From VMCP01 sp964408945 (lineage in GTDB: Bacteria; Bacteroidota; Bacteroidia; NS11-12g; UBA955), in NCBI GenBank assembly GCA_964408945.1, contig CAYPBJ010000010.1, positions 7,554-71,553 on the forward strand: DNA of 64,000 bases, written 5' to 3'. The notes under the pieces were generated by a model. It made no database searches, was not told the origin of the DNA, and saw only the letters and a list, made by a program, of their open reading frames with translations. Below, one piece after another: positions 1 through 8,647 of this stretch. The translations under genes and the position numbers were made by a program. Positions within the stretch are counted from its first letter, which is position 1; the number at the start of each line of letters is the position of its first letter.

Positions 1-2
1 CT

Positions 3-662
3 CAATTGGGTAAAAATTGGTTGTTCAAATCTGACATCCACACTAGCTTCAGAAGAGCTACCTTAAATGATTTGTATTGGGCTCAACCGGGTAATGTGCA
101 TTTGAAAAGTGAAACGGGTTGGGAAGTAGAATCTGGTTTTGCCAATAGAGACAAAAAACTCAAATGGGAGCTTACCGCATTTTACAGAGAATTAAACAAC
201 CCTATAATTTGGCTACCCCAAGGAGGTTTATGGTCGGCAATAAATTACCATTTTGGTCGATATTACGGTTTGCAGGGAAGTATTCAAAATCAGTTTAAAA
301 GTTTCTTTGGAAAAGTAACTGCTGATTGGGTTCGTACCGCGGTAAAAGTAAACGAGTCTAGCGATTTTCTTCAGCAAATTTTCATTCCTGATTTAATGTC
401 TAATGCCCAAATAGGTTATAAATGGCAGCATTGGATTTTCTCATCCAATTGGTCATATACTGGAAATAGATTCATTCAAACCGACAATGAAAAAGTCATG
501 AAGGCATACCAACTATGGGCAGCTCAGGTGCAATACACGCCCAAACATAAATACACCTTCTCGCTAAACGCTCAAAATTTGTTGAATACAGTTTATGAAA
601 ACATGCCCGGAAGGCCCATGCCCGGCAGATCAATCCAAATACAAATGAACATAAAACTATAA
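3..662 (+). CDS. TonB-dependent outer-membrane receptor, C-terminal part (5' end outside window)
   Basis: The frame is open from the window edge, so only the last ~220 residues of the receptor are present. They read as the final strands of a 22-stranded barrel: alternating aromatic/polar strands, the late motif NLLNTVYE, then PGRPMPGR and a last strand ending in a hydrophobic residue, as usual in TonB-dependent receptors. Such proteins import scarce ligands (cobalamin, sidero­phores, glycans) across the outer membrane using TonB energy. The next two genes follow by 2 bp each and encode a DUF4465 protein and a YncE-like lipoprotein, a set known around cobalamin receptors in Bacteroidota, so a BtuB-like role is inferred. 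The plug domain and any upstream cobalamin riboswitch would lie outside the window. Confidence 0.85.
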   Translation, partial: QLGKNWLFKSDIHTSFRRATLNDLYWAQPGNVHLKSETGWEVESGFANRDKKLKWELTAFYRELNNPIIWLPQGGLWSAINYHFGRYYGLQGSIQNQFKSFFGKVTADWVRTAVKVNESSDFLQQIFIPDLMSNAQIGYKWQHWIFSSNWSYTGNRFIQTDNEKVMKAYQLWAAQVQYTPKHKYTFSLNAQNLLNTVYENMPGRPMPGRSIQIQMNIKL

Positions 663-664
663 TT

Positions 665-1660
665 ATGAAAATTAAAAATATCATTCTCAGTGCTTTTTTA
701 AGCATCTCAACCATGGCTATCAAAGCTCAAACCCCAACGGTGCGCACCTGGGGATTTGAAGAGTTTTACCAAAACGGACTAGACTCTGGGCAAGTTTGGG
801 ATGGTTCAGAAGGTAAAAAATCTATAATATTGGATATTCCTAACTTCTTCAACATGGAATTGCTAACCGGTTGGGACACTTCATGGGGCGGATATTGGTC
901 AAAAAACTGGGTGCTTACTGCAAAAGATTACAACACCGAAGAGCCTTCTGATTTTGCAAAACACATTTATTCGGTAAAGCCAGATATTGACAATGAAAAT
1001 ACAGGTCGAGTTCATGCTATTGGAAAATCTGGGGCATACATTCTCAATCGCCCTAAATACAAAGAATTTCAAGACATTGCCTACTTCAAGGTAGCAAATA
1101 CCACTTTTGCCTACAACAGCATGAAGTTTGGCGACAATTTCGCCAAAAAATTCACTCCAGCTGATTACGATACCTTTGTATTGTCAGTAAAAGTCTACAA
1201 AAAAGACTCTTTTATTGCAGAAAAAAGGGTTTACCTCGCTGATTTTAGACTTGGAATAAATAGTTATATAGCAAGCAATTGGATAGAAGTAATCATGCCA
1301 CTCTCCGGCGATAGCATCACTTTCAATTTGGAAAGTTCTGACAACGGCGATTTTGGAATGAATACCCCCGCTTATTTCGCTTTAGATGAAATTACATTGA
1401 TTGGGCCGGCGTCGGTTAAAAAAATACCTTCACAAAACGTTTTGGTTTATCCAAATCCAGCTACAGATCAATTGAATTTTAAAAACATTCCTGTTTCTAT
1501 TTCAAAGGCTTCTTGCATTGACGCTCTAGGCCGTAAACTCGAATTGACTTTGAATCCCCAAGGTTCTGCCAATGTCAGCGATCTAAAATCAGGGATTTAT
1601 TGGGTTGAATTGCAAGATATCAAAGGAGTTACTTACAGATCTTCTTTCATCAAGAATTAA
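665..1660 (+). CDS. DUF4465 family exported protein with T9SS sorting domain
   Basis: 331 aa. Residues 1-21 form a signal peptide ending near AIKAQ. The body matches DUF4465: an N-terminal GFEEF segment, the ANTTFAYNSMKFGDNFAKKF block near residue 140-160, a YLADFR strand and the SSDNGDFGMNTPAYFALDEI block near 240. The last ~75 residues (from VLVYPNPATDQ) are a type A T9SS sorting domain, so the protein should be secreted and anchored on the cell surface. It lies 2 bp after the TonB receptor and 2 bp before the beta-propeller lipoprotein, clearly one operon. Function is unproven. The family often accompanies BtuB/BtuG-type genes, which suggests a surface accessory for corrinoid or other ligand capture. 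Confidence 0.85.
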   Translation: MKIKNIILSAFLSISTMAIKAQTPTVRTWGFEEFYQNGLDSGQVWDGSEGKKSIILDIPNFFNMELLTGWDTSWGGYWSKNWVLTAKDYNTEEPSDFAKHIYSVKPDIDNENTGRVHAIGKSGAYILNRPKYKEFQDIAYFKVANTTFAYNSMKFGDNFAKKFTPADYDTFVLSVKVYKKDSFIAEKRVYLADFRLGINSYIASNWIEVIMPLSGDSITFNLESSDNGDFGMNTPAYFALDEITLIGPASVKKIPSQNVLVYPNPATDQLNFKNIPVSISKASCIDALGRKLELTLNPQGSANVSDLKSGIYWVELQDIKGVTYRSSFIKN

Positions 1661-1662
1661 AC

Positions 1663-2712
1663 ATGAGATTTTTGGCTTTTTTTCTGGGGATATTTTTAGC
1701 TCTTGGAAGCCTGGTTACTTCGTGCACTCCCGAGGACAAACCTGCACCGTCACCTAAAAATATTCCCTTAGCCAAAGTTCTCATCTTGTGTGAAGGCAAT
1801 TTCTTATGGGAAAACGCCCAACTCGATGTTTGGCTGCCAGATAGCCAAATCCTCATTTCTAATGCCTACGAATTGCAGAATAACAAGCCATTGGGCGATG
1901 TTTTGCAGTCGGGATTGTACGCAAACGGTCGACTTTGGCTTTCAGTAAATAATTCAGGAAAAATTCTGGAGTTGGATCCTAAAACGCTGATCGAAACCAA
2001 AAAGAATATCAGTCCAAACTATCCGCGTTATATGGCATATTCTTTGGCATTTCAGTCGTTGTTTGTAACCGATTTGAAGAAAAATCGAGTTCGTGAATTG
2101 GATGCACAGAGTTTGATACTCAAGCACGAATATCCTGTCTTGCCTCAAAAAATGGGGGAGTTTTCGGGTTGGACAGAACACATCCTGGAATGGAATCAAA
2201 AAATAGTTGCCGCCAACTTAGACGGAAATATCCTCATCATGGATCCTGTTTTGAAAAGTCAAAAACTTATAAAAGTAGATTCGGGTGCCCAATATTTAGC
2301 TGTTGATAAACAAAATCAATTGTGGGTAGTATCCAGCAAAGCAAATGAGTCGAGTATAACGTTGGTTGATGCTGATGAGCCTCCAAAAGTTTATCGTTTA
2401 AATATGCCCATTCAACGCATTTCTTTGGGGGTAAACAAAGATACCTTGTGGGTTCTCAATCAAAATCGAGTTCATTTTATAGATTTAAAGAACACGTCCT
2501 CGGGCGTTATTTTGAATCAAGCATTTACAATAAAAGATGCTCAAAACATATATTCAATGGGGGTGCATCCTCAAACGGGAGAATTTTACCTCGGCGATGC
2601 TCGAGACTATGTGAGTGCAGGAAAAGTTTTCATTTATAGTGCTGATTTTAAGTATATAAAAACTCTTGAGACTGGAGTCATTCCCACTGACTTTGTCTTT
2701 GTGGGGTTGTAA
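1663..2712 (+). CDS. YncE-like beta-propeller lipoprotein (DUF5074/BtuG-like)
   Basis: 349 aa lipoprotein: hydrophobic leader with lipobox LVTSC (Cys near residue 21) followed by a charged, proline-rich linker. The N-terminal LCEGNFLWENAQLDVW and KPLGDVLQSG segments and NNSGKILELDPKTL are typical of DUF5074/YncE-type seven-bladed propellers. Blade-like repeats follow (LWVVSSKANE, LWVLNQNRVHFIDL, FYLGDARDY). In Bacteroides the surface lipoprotein BtuG has this fold and passes cobalamin to its receptor BtuB; the linkage here to a TonB receptor and a DUF4465 protein fits that arrangement, but ligand specificity is inference. It is the last gene of the operon, and a promoter for the next gene lies just past its stop. 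Confidence 0.8.
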   Translation: MRFLAFFLGIFLALGSLVTSCTPEDKPAPSPKNIPLAKVLILCEGNFLWENAQLDVWLPDSQILISNAYELQNNKPLGDVLQSGLYANGRLWLSVNNSGKILELDPKTLIETKKNISPNYPRYMAYSLAFQSLFVTDLKKNRVRELDAQSLILKHEYPVLPQKMGEFSGWTEHILEWNQKIVAANLDGNILIMDPVLKSQKLIKVDSGAQYLAVDKQNQLWVVSSKANESSITLVDADEPPKVYRLNMPIQRISLGVNKDTLWVLNQNRVHFIDLKNTSSGVILNQAFTIKDAQNIYSMGVHPQTGEFYLGDARDYVSAGKVFIYSADFKYIKTLETGVIPTDFVFVGL

Positions 2713-2723
2713 AGTCTTAACCT

Positions 2724-2731
2724 TATCTTTG
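2724..2731 (+). promoter_or_regulatory. Bacteroidota -7 promoter box (TATCTTTG)
   Basis: An exact TAnnTTTG match lies 7 nt before the ATG of the LptF/G permease. A TTTG at 2698-2701 could be the -33 element, with 22 nt spacing. Transcription would start almost at the start codon. Confidence 0.6.
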
Positions 2732-2738
2732 CAACCGC

Positions 2739-4187
2739 ATGTTGCGAATCAAGAATATCGACAAACTGGTACTCCGATCTTATGTGGGTCCATTCATTGT
2801 CACTTTTGTACTGAGCTTATTTTTATTCTTGATGCAATTCCTTTGGAAGTACATCGATGAGCTCGTTGGAAAAGGAATTCCAACAGGTGTCATGTTGAAA
2901 TTGATTGGACTTTCATTAGCCGATTTGGTTCCGATGGCCCTTCCGCTAACGGTGATGGTCGCTGCCCTGATGACGTTTGGTAACCTATCGGAGAGTTTTG
3001 AATTGGTAGCCATGAAAAGCAATGGAATTTCACTGCTCAGAATTTTGAGACCTATCTTTATCTTCATGTCTATTTTGGTAGTTGCCAATTTCTTTTTCCT
3101 GAATTATATCATCCCTAAGGCCAATCTCGAATTCAAAGCGATGCTTTTAGATTTAAGGTCTAAAAAGCCCGCTTTCAACATTGAACCAGGGCAGTTTTAT
3201 CAGCAAATTGATGGAGTAGCCATCAGGGTTGGAGAGAAAGAAGCTGACAACGAAACGGTCAAAGACGTACTCATATACGAATACAAACAAGACGATAGTA
3301 AACGTTTAAACGTGATTAGAGCAAAACACGGAAAAATGGTGATGTCGCCCGATAAGCGTTTTCTCAATCTAACCCTATATAAGGGCGTTCGTTACGAAGA
3401 AATGACCTCGGCCGAAGACTATCGGAAAACCATGCCTTTCAACCAAATGTTTTTCGAAAAACAAAGCATGGTCATTGATTTATCAAGCCTGGATTTCACC
3501 TTTTCCAATCGCGAAAGAATGGCCACTGATTACAGATTGTTGAACGTAAAAAAATTATTGCTAGAGATTGATTCATTCCACATGAGAATGGAAAAGCATA
3601 AAGACGACAATGCACAATATTTGAGCAGATTGATGCATTATCGAAACTTGTTTCCATCGCCCGTTCAAAATCAACCCCAAAATGCAATTAACAACTATAT
3701 TGAGTTGAAAAAACCCAATATTTATCAAAATTTTGACTCATCACAATGGGCGTCGATGAGGTCTTTAGCCGTTTCCACGGCACGAGGAATGAAAGGCACT
3801 CTAGAAGGGTATGCTGCAACTCAAAAATATGAATATAAAGATGTTGCACTCTATCAATCAGAATTACACAAGAAATTCTCTTATTCCTTTTTATTGATGA
3901 TGCTCTTTCTCATCGCAGCACCTTTAGGCGCCATCATTCAAAAAGGGGGAATAGGTCTACCTTTGGTAATTTCCGTATTGCTTTTTGTGCTTTTTTACGC
4001 CATCAATATCACTGGTGAAAAAATGGGTAAGGAGTTGGTTTTTCCTGTTTGGTTTGGAATGTGGATGAGCACATTGGTGCTGCTTCCTATTGCCTTTGTT
4101 ATTACATTTCAAGCTCTTAGAGATAGATCTACTGTGGGTGGCGGATTTTCATTCAAACGTTTATTCGTTAAAAAGACGTCCAAATGA
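2739..4187 (+). CDS. LptF/LptG (YjgP/YjgQ) family permease
   Basis: 482 aa. Inner-membrane component expected to work with LptB in lifting lipopolysaccharide from the inner membrane to the periplasmic Lpt bridge. Three N-terminal membrane helices (about residues 17-37, 58-82 and 103-123) are followed by a large periplasmic jellyroll-like region (GQFYQQIDGVAIRVGEK near 150-165) and three C-terminal helices (about 385-465). The stretch from about 245 to 380 is charged and longer than in E. coli LptF/G, as often seen in Bacteroidota. The chosen ATG keeps the basic N-terminus before helix 1 and sits 7 nt after a promoter box. The gene overlaps the following glycosyltransferase by ATGA, so LPS export and a sugar transferase are coupled. 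LptF and LptG cannot be told apart here. Confidence 0.88.
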   Translation: MLRIKNIDKLVLRSYVGPFIVTFVLSLFLFLMQFLWKYIDELVGKGIPTGVMLKLIGLSLADLVPMALPLTVMVAALMTFGNLSESFELVAMKSNGISLLRILRPIFIFMSILVVANFFFLNYIIPKANLEFKAMLLDLRSKKPAFNIEPGQFYQQIDGVAIRVGEKEADNETVKDVLIYEYKQDDSKRLNVIRAKHGKMVMSPDKRFLNLTLYKGVRYEEMTSAEDYRKTMPFNQMFFEKQSMVIDLSSLDFTFSNRERMATDYRLLNVKKLLLEIDSFHMRMEKHKDDNAQYLSRLMHYRNLFPSPVQNQPQNAINNYIELKKPNIYQNFDSSQWASMRSLAVSTARGMKGTLEGYAATQKYEYKDVALYQSELHKKFSYSFLLMMLFLIAAPLGAIIQKGGIGLPLVISVLLFVLFYAINITGEKMGKELVFPVWFGMWMSTLVLLPIAFVITFQALRDRSTVGGGFSFKRLFVKKTSK

Positions 4188-5365
4188 AGATTTTAGTCGT
4201 TGGAAATCGATTTCCCTGGCCCCTGCACGATGGCGGAGCCATTGCCTCCTACCGATTGCTCAAGTCTTTGAGTAGTGCCGGACATGAAATCGTCTTTTTT
4301 TCCTTCAATACGGATAAACATCATGTATCATCAGAATCTATCCAAAAGGAATTTTCTTTTTGCAGAACCGTTTCCATTTCTTTGAACGCGGATGTTAAAC
4401 CATTGGATGCGCTAAAAAATCTTTTTAAACCGAATAGCTATTTTATAGAGAGATACATTCAAAAAGAAGCCCAAACACAATTACAACTATTGGCTTCGAA
4501 AGAGAAATTTGATCTTGCGATTCTCGAAGGATTTTATTCTTCTGCATTTTTACCCGTATTGAAAGATCAAATACCCCTTATTTATAGAGCACATAATCTT
4601 GAATACCAAATTTGGAATCGATTAGCCGAAAATGAATCATCATGGCTCAAGCGAACGTACTTGAAAATCCAAGTGAAACGCCTTAAAAAGGAGGAGATCA
4701 ACCTACTTAATCATGTCAATGCAACCATTGCCATTTCACCCAATGATGCGTCTATTTTCCAGCAATTAAGTCCCAAACCTGTACATCTCTATCTTCCCGG
4801 AGTGGAAATTCAAATCAACGGAAAGTCAAAGTTGCAGCCCCAAAGGTTGTTTCATTTGGGTTCGATGGAATGGGATGCCAACCGGCAGGGTGTAGAATGG
4901 TTTTTGAGAAAAGTTTGGCCATTAGTATTGTCTGCACATCCAGATTTGACCTTTCATTTAGCCGGAAAAGGACTCAAAAAGAGCGATTCAAAATACTTTC
5001 AACAGGGGGTTATGAATCACGGTGAAGTCAATGATGCCCGAGAATTCATGCTCAATCATGGAATTTGCATTGTACCCATTCTTGCGGGTTCTGGCATAAG
5101 AATGAAGCTTTTGGATGCCATGAATTTTGGAATTCCTTGTGTTGCGACAAGCATTGGTGCACAAGGTCTAAAGGTTGAATCGGGCAATCAATTGGAAATT
5201 GCAGATAATCCCAAAGACTTTGCAGCAAAAATCATAGGACTCTTGAATGACCGATTGAAAGCCATTCAAATGGGCAAAAATGCCGCCGCTTATATTCAAG
5301 AAAATCACAATCCAGTCATCAATTTCGATAAACTGAATCAATTTATAGTATCCGTTAGATTATAA
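4184..5365 (+). CDS. Glycosyltransferase family 4-type (GT-B fold)
   Basis: 393 aa. The N-terminal Rossmann domain begins MKILVVGNRFPWPLHDGG, a glycine-rich loop typical of GT4 enzymes. The C-terminal donor-binding domain has LFHLGSMEWDANRQGVEWFL (about 225-245), FHLAGKG and the segment PILAGSGIRMKLLDAMNFG (about 303-321), with the conserved basic residue and acidic position that contact the nucleotide sugar. It probably adds a sugar to a lipid-linked or LPS glycan at the cytoplasmic face of the membrane. Its start overlaps the LptF/G-like permease by 4 bp and an ABC exporter follows by 4 bp, which fits envelope glycan assembly. Donor and acceptor cannot be read from sequence. Confidence 0.85.
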   Translation: MKILVVGNRFPWPLHDGGAIASYRLLKSLSSAGHEIVFFSFNTDKHHVSSESIQKEFSFCRTVSISLNADVKPLDALKNLFKPNSYFIERYIQKEAQTQLQLLASKEKFDLAILEGFYSSAFLPVLKDQIPLIYRAHNLEYQIWNRLAENESSWLKRTYLKIQVKRLKKEEINLLNHVNATIAISPNDASIFQQLSPKPVHLYLPGVEIQINGKSKLQPQRLFHLGSMEWDANRQGVEWFLRKVWPLVLSAHPDLTFHLAGKGLKKSDSKYFQQGVMNHGEVNDAREFMLNHGICIVPILAGSGIRMKLLDAMNFGIPCVATSIGAQGLKVESGNQLEIADNPKDFAAKIIGLLNDRLKAIQMGKNAAAYIQENHNPVINFDKLNQFIVSVRL

Positions 5366-5369
5366 TCCA

Positions 5370-7100
5370 TTGAAAATTCTCATACAGTATTTAAAACCGC
5401 AAGGTAGGCTCATTTTTTGGGCCCTATTTTTAGCCACCATTTCTCAAGTGTTTTCCATGATGGACCCTTGGGTAGGAAGAAACATCATTGATAAATATTT
5501 GAATCAATTTCAAAAGTTTGGTCAGCACGAGTTCATCATGGGTGTTTTGGGCTGGCTGGGAATAGGTGTAAGTGTGGCAATGATCAGCAGAATTGCCAAG
5601 AATCTGCAAGATTATTTTGTGAATGTAGCCATCCAAAAGGCTGGAGCCAGAATTTTCACCGATGGTATAAAACATACCTTGGCTTTACCTTATGCTACTT
5701 TCGAAGATCACCGAAGTGGTGAAACATTGAACATCCTACAAAAAGTTAGAACAGATTCTGAGAGATTGATCTCATTGGCAATCAATTTGCTTTATACCAG
5801 TGTGGTGGGTATTGTCTTTGTTTTTGCAGCATCTTTTTCCGTGCATTGGTTGATTGCTCCCGTATTTTTAAGTGCCATGCTTGTAGTGGGGGTGAGCAGT
5901 TCCGTTTTAAGCAAACAAATCAAGTTTATCCAAAAAATCATCATGAAGGAAACCAGCACTCTTGCGGGTACCACTACAGAGAGTTTGAGGAACATTGAAC
6001 TGGTGAAAAGTTTAGGATTAGTCAATCAAGAAATGCGAAGAATCAGCAGCAATACGCTCAAAATTCTTGGCTTGGAATTGAAAAAGGTGAAAAAAGTGAG
6101 AACCTTGGGTTTTGTGCAAGGAACCACAGTGAACCTCATGAGAAATGTGCTATTGTTGTTTTTGAGTTGGATGGTTTTTCAAGCAAAAATTACCCCAGGA
6201 ATGTACATTCAGTTTTTATTTTACACCTTTTTTATCTTTAATCCTCTTCAAGAACTAGGAACCTTCATTCAGGCATACAGGGAGGCAGATGTTTCGCTGA
6301 ATCGTTTTGATCAGTTGCTCAAAATGCCCGAAGAAACGGTTCCTGCAAATCCTGCGGTATTGGGTGACATTCAATCCATTGAATTCAAAAATGTCAGTTT
6401 CAAACATCAGTCAGCAAAACAAAATGCACTTGATAACATTGATTTTAAGTTAGGCAAGGGTGAAACGATTGCCTTTGTTGGGCCATCAGGAAGCGGCAAA
6501 AGTACTATGGTTAAGTTGTTGGTAGGATTGTATTTGCCTACCGATGGTGACGTGGTTTTTAACGGAAATTCCGTAACTGACATAGATAGAAATGAGATTA
6601 GAGCTCAATTGGGATTGGTTTCTCAAGAGAGTCAACTTTTCTCTGGGACTATTAAAGAGAACCTTCAGTTTGTATCTCCCGAGGCATCGGAACAAGACAT
6701 TCTTAATGCATTAAACGCTGCTGCAACCCAGAATCTATTGCAAAGGGCAGAAAACGGTTTGGATACTCAAATAGGAGAGGGCGGAATTAAAGTTTCGGGT
6801 GGCGAAAAGCAGAGGTTATCTATAGCCCGTGCTTTGTTGAGAAATCCGAAATTATTGATTTTTGACGAAGCAACCAGTGCGTTAGATTCAATCACCGAAA
6901 GTGAAATAACCGAAACCTTAAGAGACATATCCTCTCAAAAAGATAGAATCAACGTAATGATTGCACATAGACTGAGTACCATTATGCATGCAGACCGTAT
7001 TTATGTCCTCGAAAAAGGAAAAATAATAGAAGTGGGAACTCATTCAGAGCTTTTAGAGTTGAAGGGACTTTATTACGCCATGTGGCGACAGCAGACTTAA
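5370..7100 (+). CDS. ABC exporter, fused permease-ATPase (MsbA-like)
   Basis: 576 aa half-transporter. Six membrane helices fill about residues 1-310, then a cytoplasmic ATPase: Walker A GPSGSGKST (~370-378), Q-loop VSQESQLF, signature VSGGEKQRLS (~475), Walker B LLIFDEATSALD and the switch histidine in IAHRLSTI. It acts as a homodimer or heterodimer exporting lipids, lipid-linked sugars or peptides. The start is TTG, 4 bp after the previous stop; the first in-frame ATG would cut into helix 1. Neighbours (LptF/G-like permease, GT4) favour a lipid or glycan flippase role, but drug export is possible. The 3' end interlocks with the convergent GNAT gene in the shared bases TTAA. Confidence 0.9.
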   Translation: MKILIQYLKPQGRLIFWALFLATISQVFSMMDPWVGRNIIDKYLNQFQKFGQHEFIMGVLGWLGIGVSVAMISRIAKNLQDYFVNVAIQKAGARIFTDGIKHTLALPYATFEDHRSGETLNILQKVRTDSERLISLAINLLYTSVVGIVFVFAASFSVHWLIAPVFLSAMLVVGVSSSVLSKQIKFIQKIIMKETSTLAGTTTESLRNIELVKSLGLVNQEMRRISSNTLKILGLELKKVKKVRTLGFVQGTTVNLMRNVLLLFLSWMVFQAKITPGMYIQFLFYTFFIFNPLQELGTFIQAYREADVSLNRFDQLLKMPEETVPANPAVLGDIQSIEFKNVSFKHQSAKQNALDNIDFKLGKGETIAFVGPSGSGKSTMVKLLVGLYLPTDGDVVFNGNSVTDIDRNEIRAQLGLVSQESQLFSGTIKENLQFVSPEASEQDILNALNAAATQNLLQRAENGLDTQIGEGGIKVSGGEKQRLSIARALLRNPKLLIFDEATSALDSITESEITETLRDISSQKDRINVMIAHRLSTIMHADRIYVLEKGKIIEVGTHSELLELKGLYYAMWRQQT

Positions 7101-7525
7101 ATCAAGACCATTTTGTAGTGCTCAATTTCTGCTTCAACGAATAAATCTCCAGACCTTGTAAATCCAAATTGAGCATAAAACGACTCAGCGTGAGTTTGAG
7201 CGTGCAAATAAATCACGGGTTTTGTAAGATTCATTTCAGCAATTTTTTCTAAACAAGATTTCACCAATTCTGCTCCAATGCGGTTGCCTCTGTATTCCTT
7301 AAGAACTGCGAATCGCTCGAGTTTTATACCGTATTCTGTTTCTCTGAATCTGCATGTTCCGGCAGGGATTCCTTTGTATTTTGCCAAAAAGTGTTGACTG
7401 CTTTCTTCGAATTGGTCGTATTCCTCTTTAGGGTCAACTGACTGTTCAATTACAAAAACTTTGCGTCGAATCTCAAAGATATCGGTCATTTGTTGGGCTG
7501 AGCGGGCTGGAAAAATTTCAATCAT
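7097..7525 (-). CDS. GNAT family N-acetyltransferase
   Basis: 142 aa, a single GNAT domain. Motif A, which binds acetyl-CoA, is visible as LERFAVLKEYRGNRIGAELV (about residues 69-88), followed by the YLHAQTHAESFYAQFGF block in which the AEsFY tyrosine is the usual general acid. The N-terminal IRRKVFVIEQSV is typical of ElaA/YjcF-type GNATs. The acceptor is unknown. The gene stands alone on the minus strand between two plus-strand operons, and its stop codon interlocks with that of the ABC exporter. Confidence 0.88.
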   Translation of the reverse strand: MIEIFPARSAQQMTDIFEIRRKVFVIEQSVDPKEEYDQFEESSQHFLAKYKGIPAGTCRFRETEYGIKLERFAVLKEYRGNRIGAELVKSCLEKIAEMNLTKPVIYLHAQTHAESFYAQFGFTRSGDLFVEAEIEHYKMVLI

Positions 7526-7537
7526 CAGAAAAATGGT

Positions 7538-7545
7538 TATTTTTG
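7538..7545 (+). promoter_or_regulatory. Bacteroidota -7 promoter box (TATTTTTG)
   Basis: Exact TAnnTTTG match 32 nt upstream of fbaB, giving a conventional short leader. It lies just behind the start of the divergent GNAT gene. Confidence 0.6.
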
Positions 7546-7577
7546 TTCCAAATTTAACCCATAATTAAGAAATACGA

Positions 7578-8636
7578 ATGTCGAACACCAACATCGAACA
7601 ACTGTTAGGAAAAGATGCAGAGTATCTTTTGAATCACAAATGCAACACCATCAGCAAAGAGAGCATTCATGTTCCTGGTGCTGATTTCGTAGATCGCATT
7701 TTTGCTCAAACTAATCGTTCAACCCAAGTATTGCGTTCATTGCAATCTCTATACGGTCATGGACGTTTGGCTAATACGGGTTATTTGAGCATTCTTCCAG
7801 TTGATCAGGGGATTGAACACAGTGCAGGTGCGTCATTTGCACCAAATCCTATATATTTTGATCCAGAAAATATCATCAAACTTGCCATTGAGGGCGGTTG
7901 CAATGCAGTAGCTTCAACCTACGGTGTTTTGGCTATGAACTCAAGAAAATATGCACATAAGATTCCGTTCATTGTAAAAATTAACCACAATGAATTCTTG
8001 TCTTATCCAAATAAATTTGATCAATTCATGTTTGGTTCTGTTCGCGATGCTTGGAACTTAGGTGCTGCAGCTGTTGGAGCAACCATCTACTTCGGAAGTC
8101 CTGAAAGTTCTAGACAAATCATGGAAGTGGCAGCGGCATTCGAAGAAGCACATTCTTTAGGAATGGCAACCATTTTGTGGTGCTACACTCGTAACAACGG
8201 ATTTAAAGTTGACGGCGTTGATTATCACACGTCTTCTGATTTAACCGGTCAAGCAAATCATTTGGGTGTAACCATTCAAGCTGATATCATCAAGCAAAAA
8301 CTACCAACCAACAACGGTGGATACAATGCAACCAAGCATGGTAAAACCCACCCAAAGGTATATTCTGAACTTACAACTGATCACCCAATTGATCTTACTC
8401 GCTACCAAGTAGCTAATTGTTATATGGGTCGTGCTGGTTTAATCAATTCAGGTGGAGAAGCAAAAGGCCAAGGAGATATCGAAGAAGCAGTATTCACCGC
8501 AGTAGTGAACAAACGTGCTGCCGGTTCTGGATTGATCTTAGGTAGAAAAGCGTTCCAAAAGCCATTGACCGAAGGTATTCAATTGCTGAACTCTGTTCAA
8601 GATGTTTATCTTGACTCATCAGTAACTATAGCATAA
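7578..8636 (+). CDS. fbaB: Class I fructose-bisphosphate aldolase
   Basis: 352 aa, the usual length for FbaB/DhnA-type class I aldolases. It cleaves fructose 1,6-bisphosphate to DHAP and glyceraldehyde 3-phosphate, or runs the reverse reaction, by Schiff-base chemistry. Family hallmarks: PVDQGIEHSAG (about 75-85), the IVKINHNEF strand, ATIYFGSPES, ATILWCYTRNNGFK, and ADIIKQKLP, which holds the likely Schiff-base lysine. The TIM-barrel C-terminus has the phosphate-binding GLINSGGEAKGQGD segment. No metal is needed, unlike class II enzymes. It lies directly upstream of accD (11 nt from the preferred accD ATG), linking glycolysis/gluconeogenesis with fatty-acid synthesis in one transcript. Confidence 0.93.
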   Translation: MSNTNIEQLLGKDAEYLLNHKCNTISKESIHVPGADFVDRIFAQTNRSTQVLRSLQSLYGHGRLANTGYLSILPVDQGIEHSAGASFAPNPIYFDPENIIKLAIEGGCNAVASTYGVLAMNSRKYAHKIPFIVKINHNEFLSYPNKFDQFMFGSVRDAWNLGAAAVGATIYFGSPESSRQIMEVAAAFEEAHSLGMATILWCYTRNNGFKVDGVDYHTSSDLTGQANHLGVTIQADIIKQKLPTNNGGYNATKHGKTHPKVYSELTTDHPIDLTRYQVANCYMGRAGLINSGGEAKGQGDIEEAVFTAVVNKRAAGSGLILGRKAFQKPLTEGIQLLNSVQDVYLDSSVTIA

Positions 8637-8647
8637 TTTTGAAAGAT

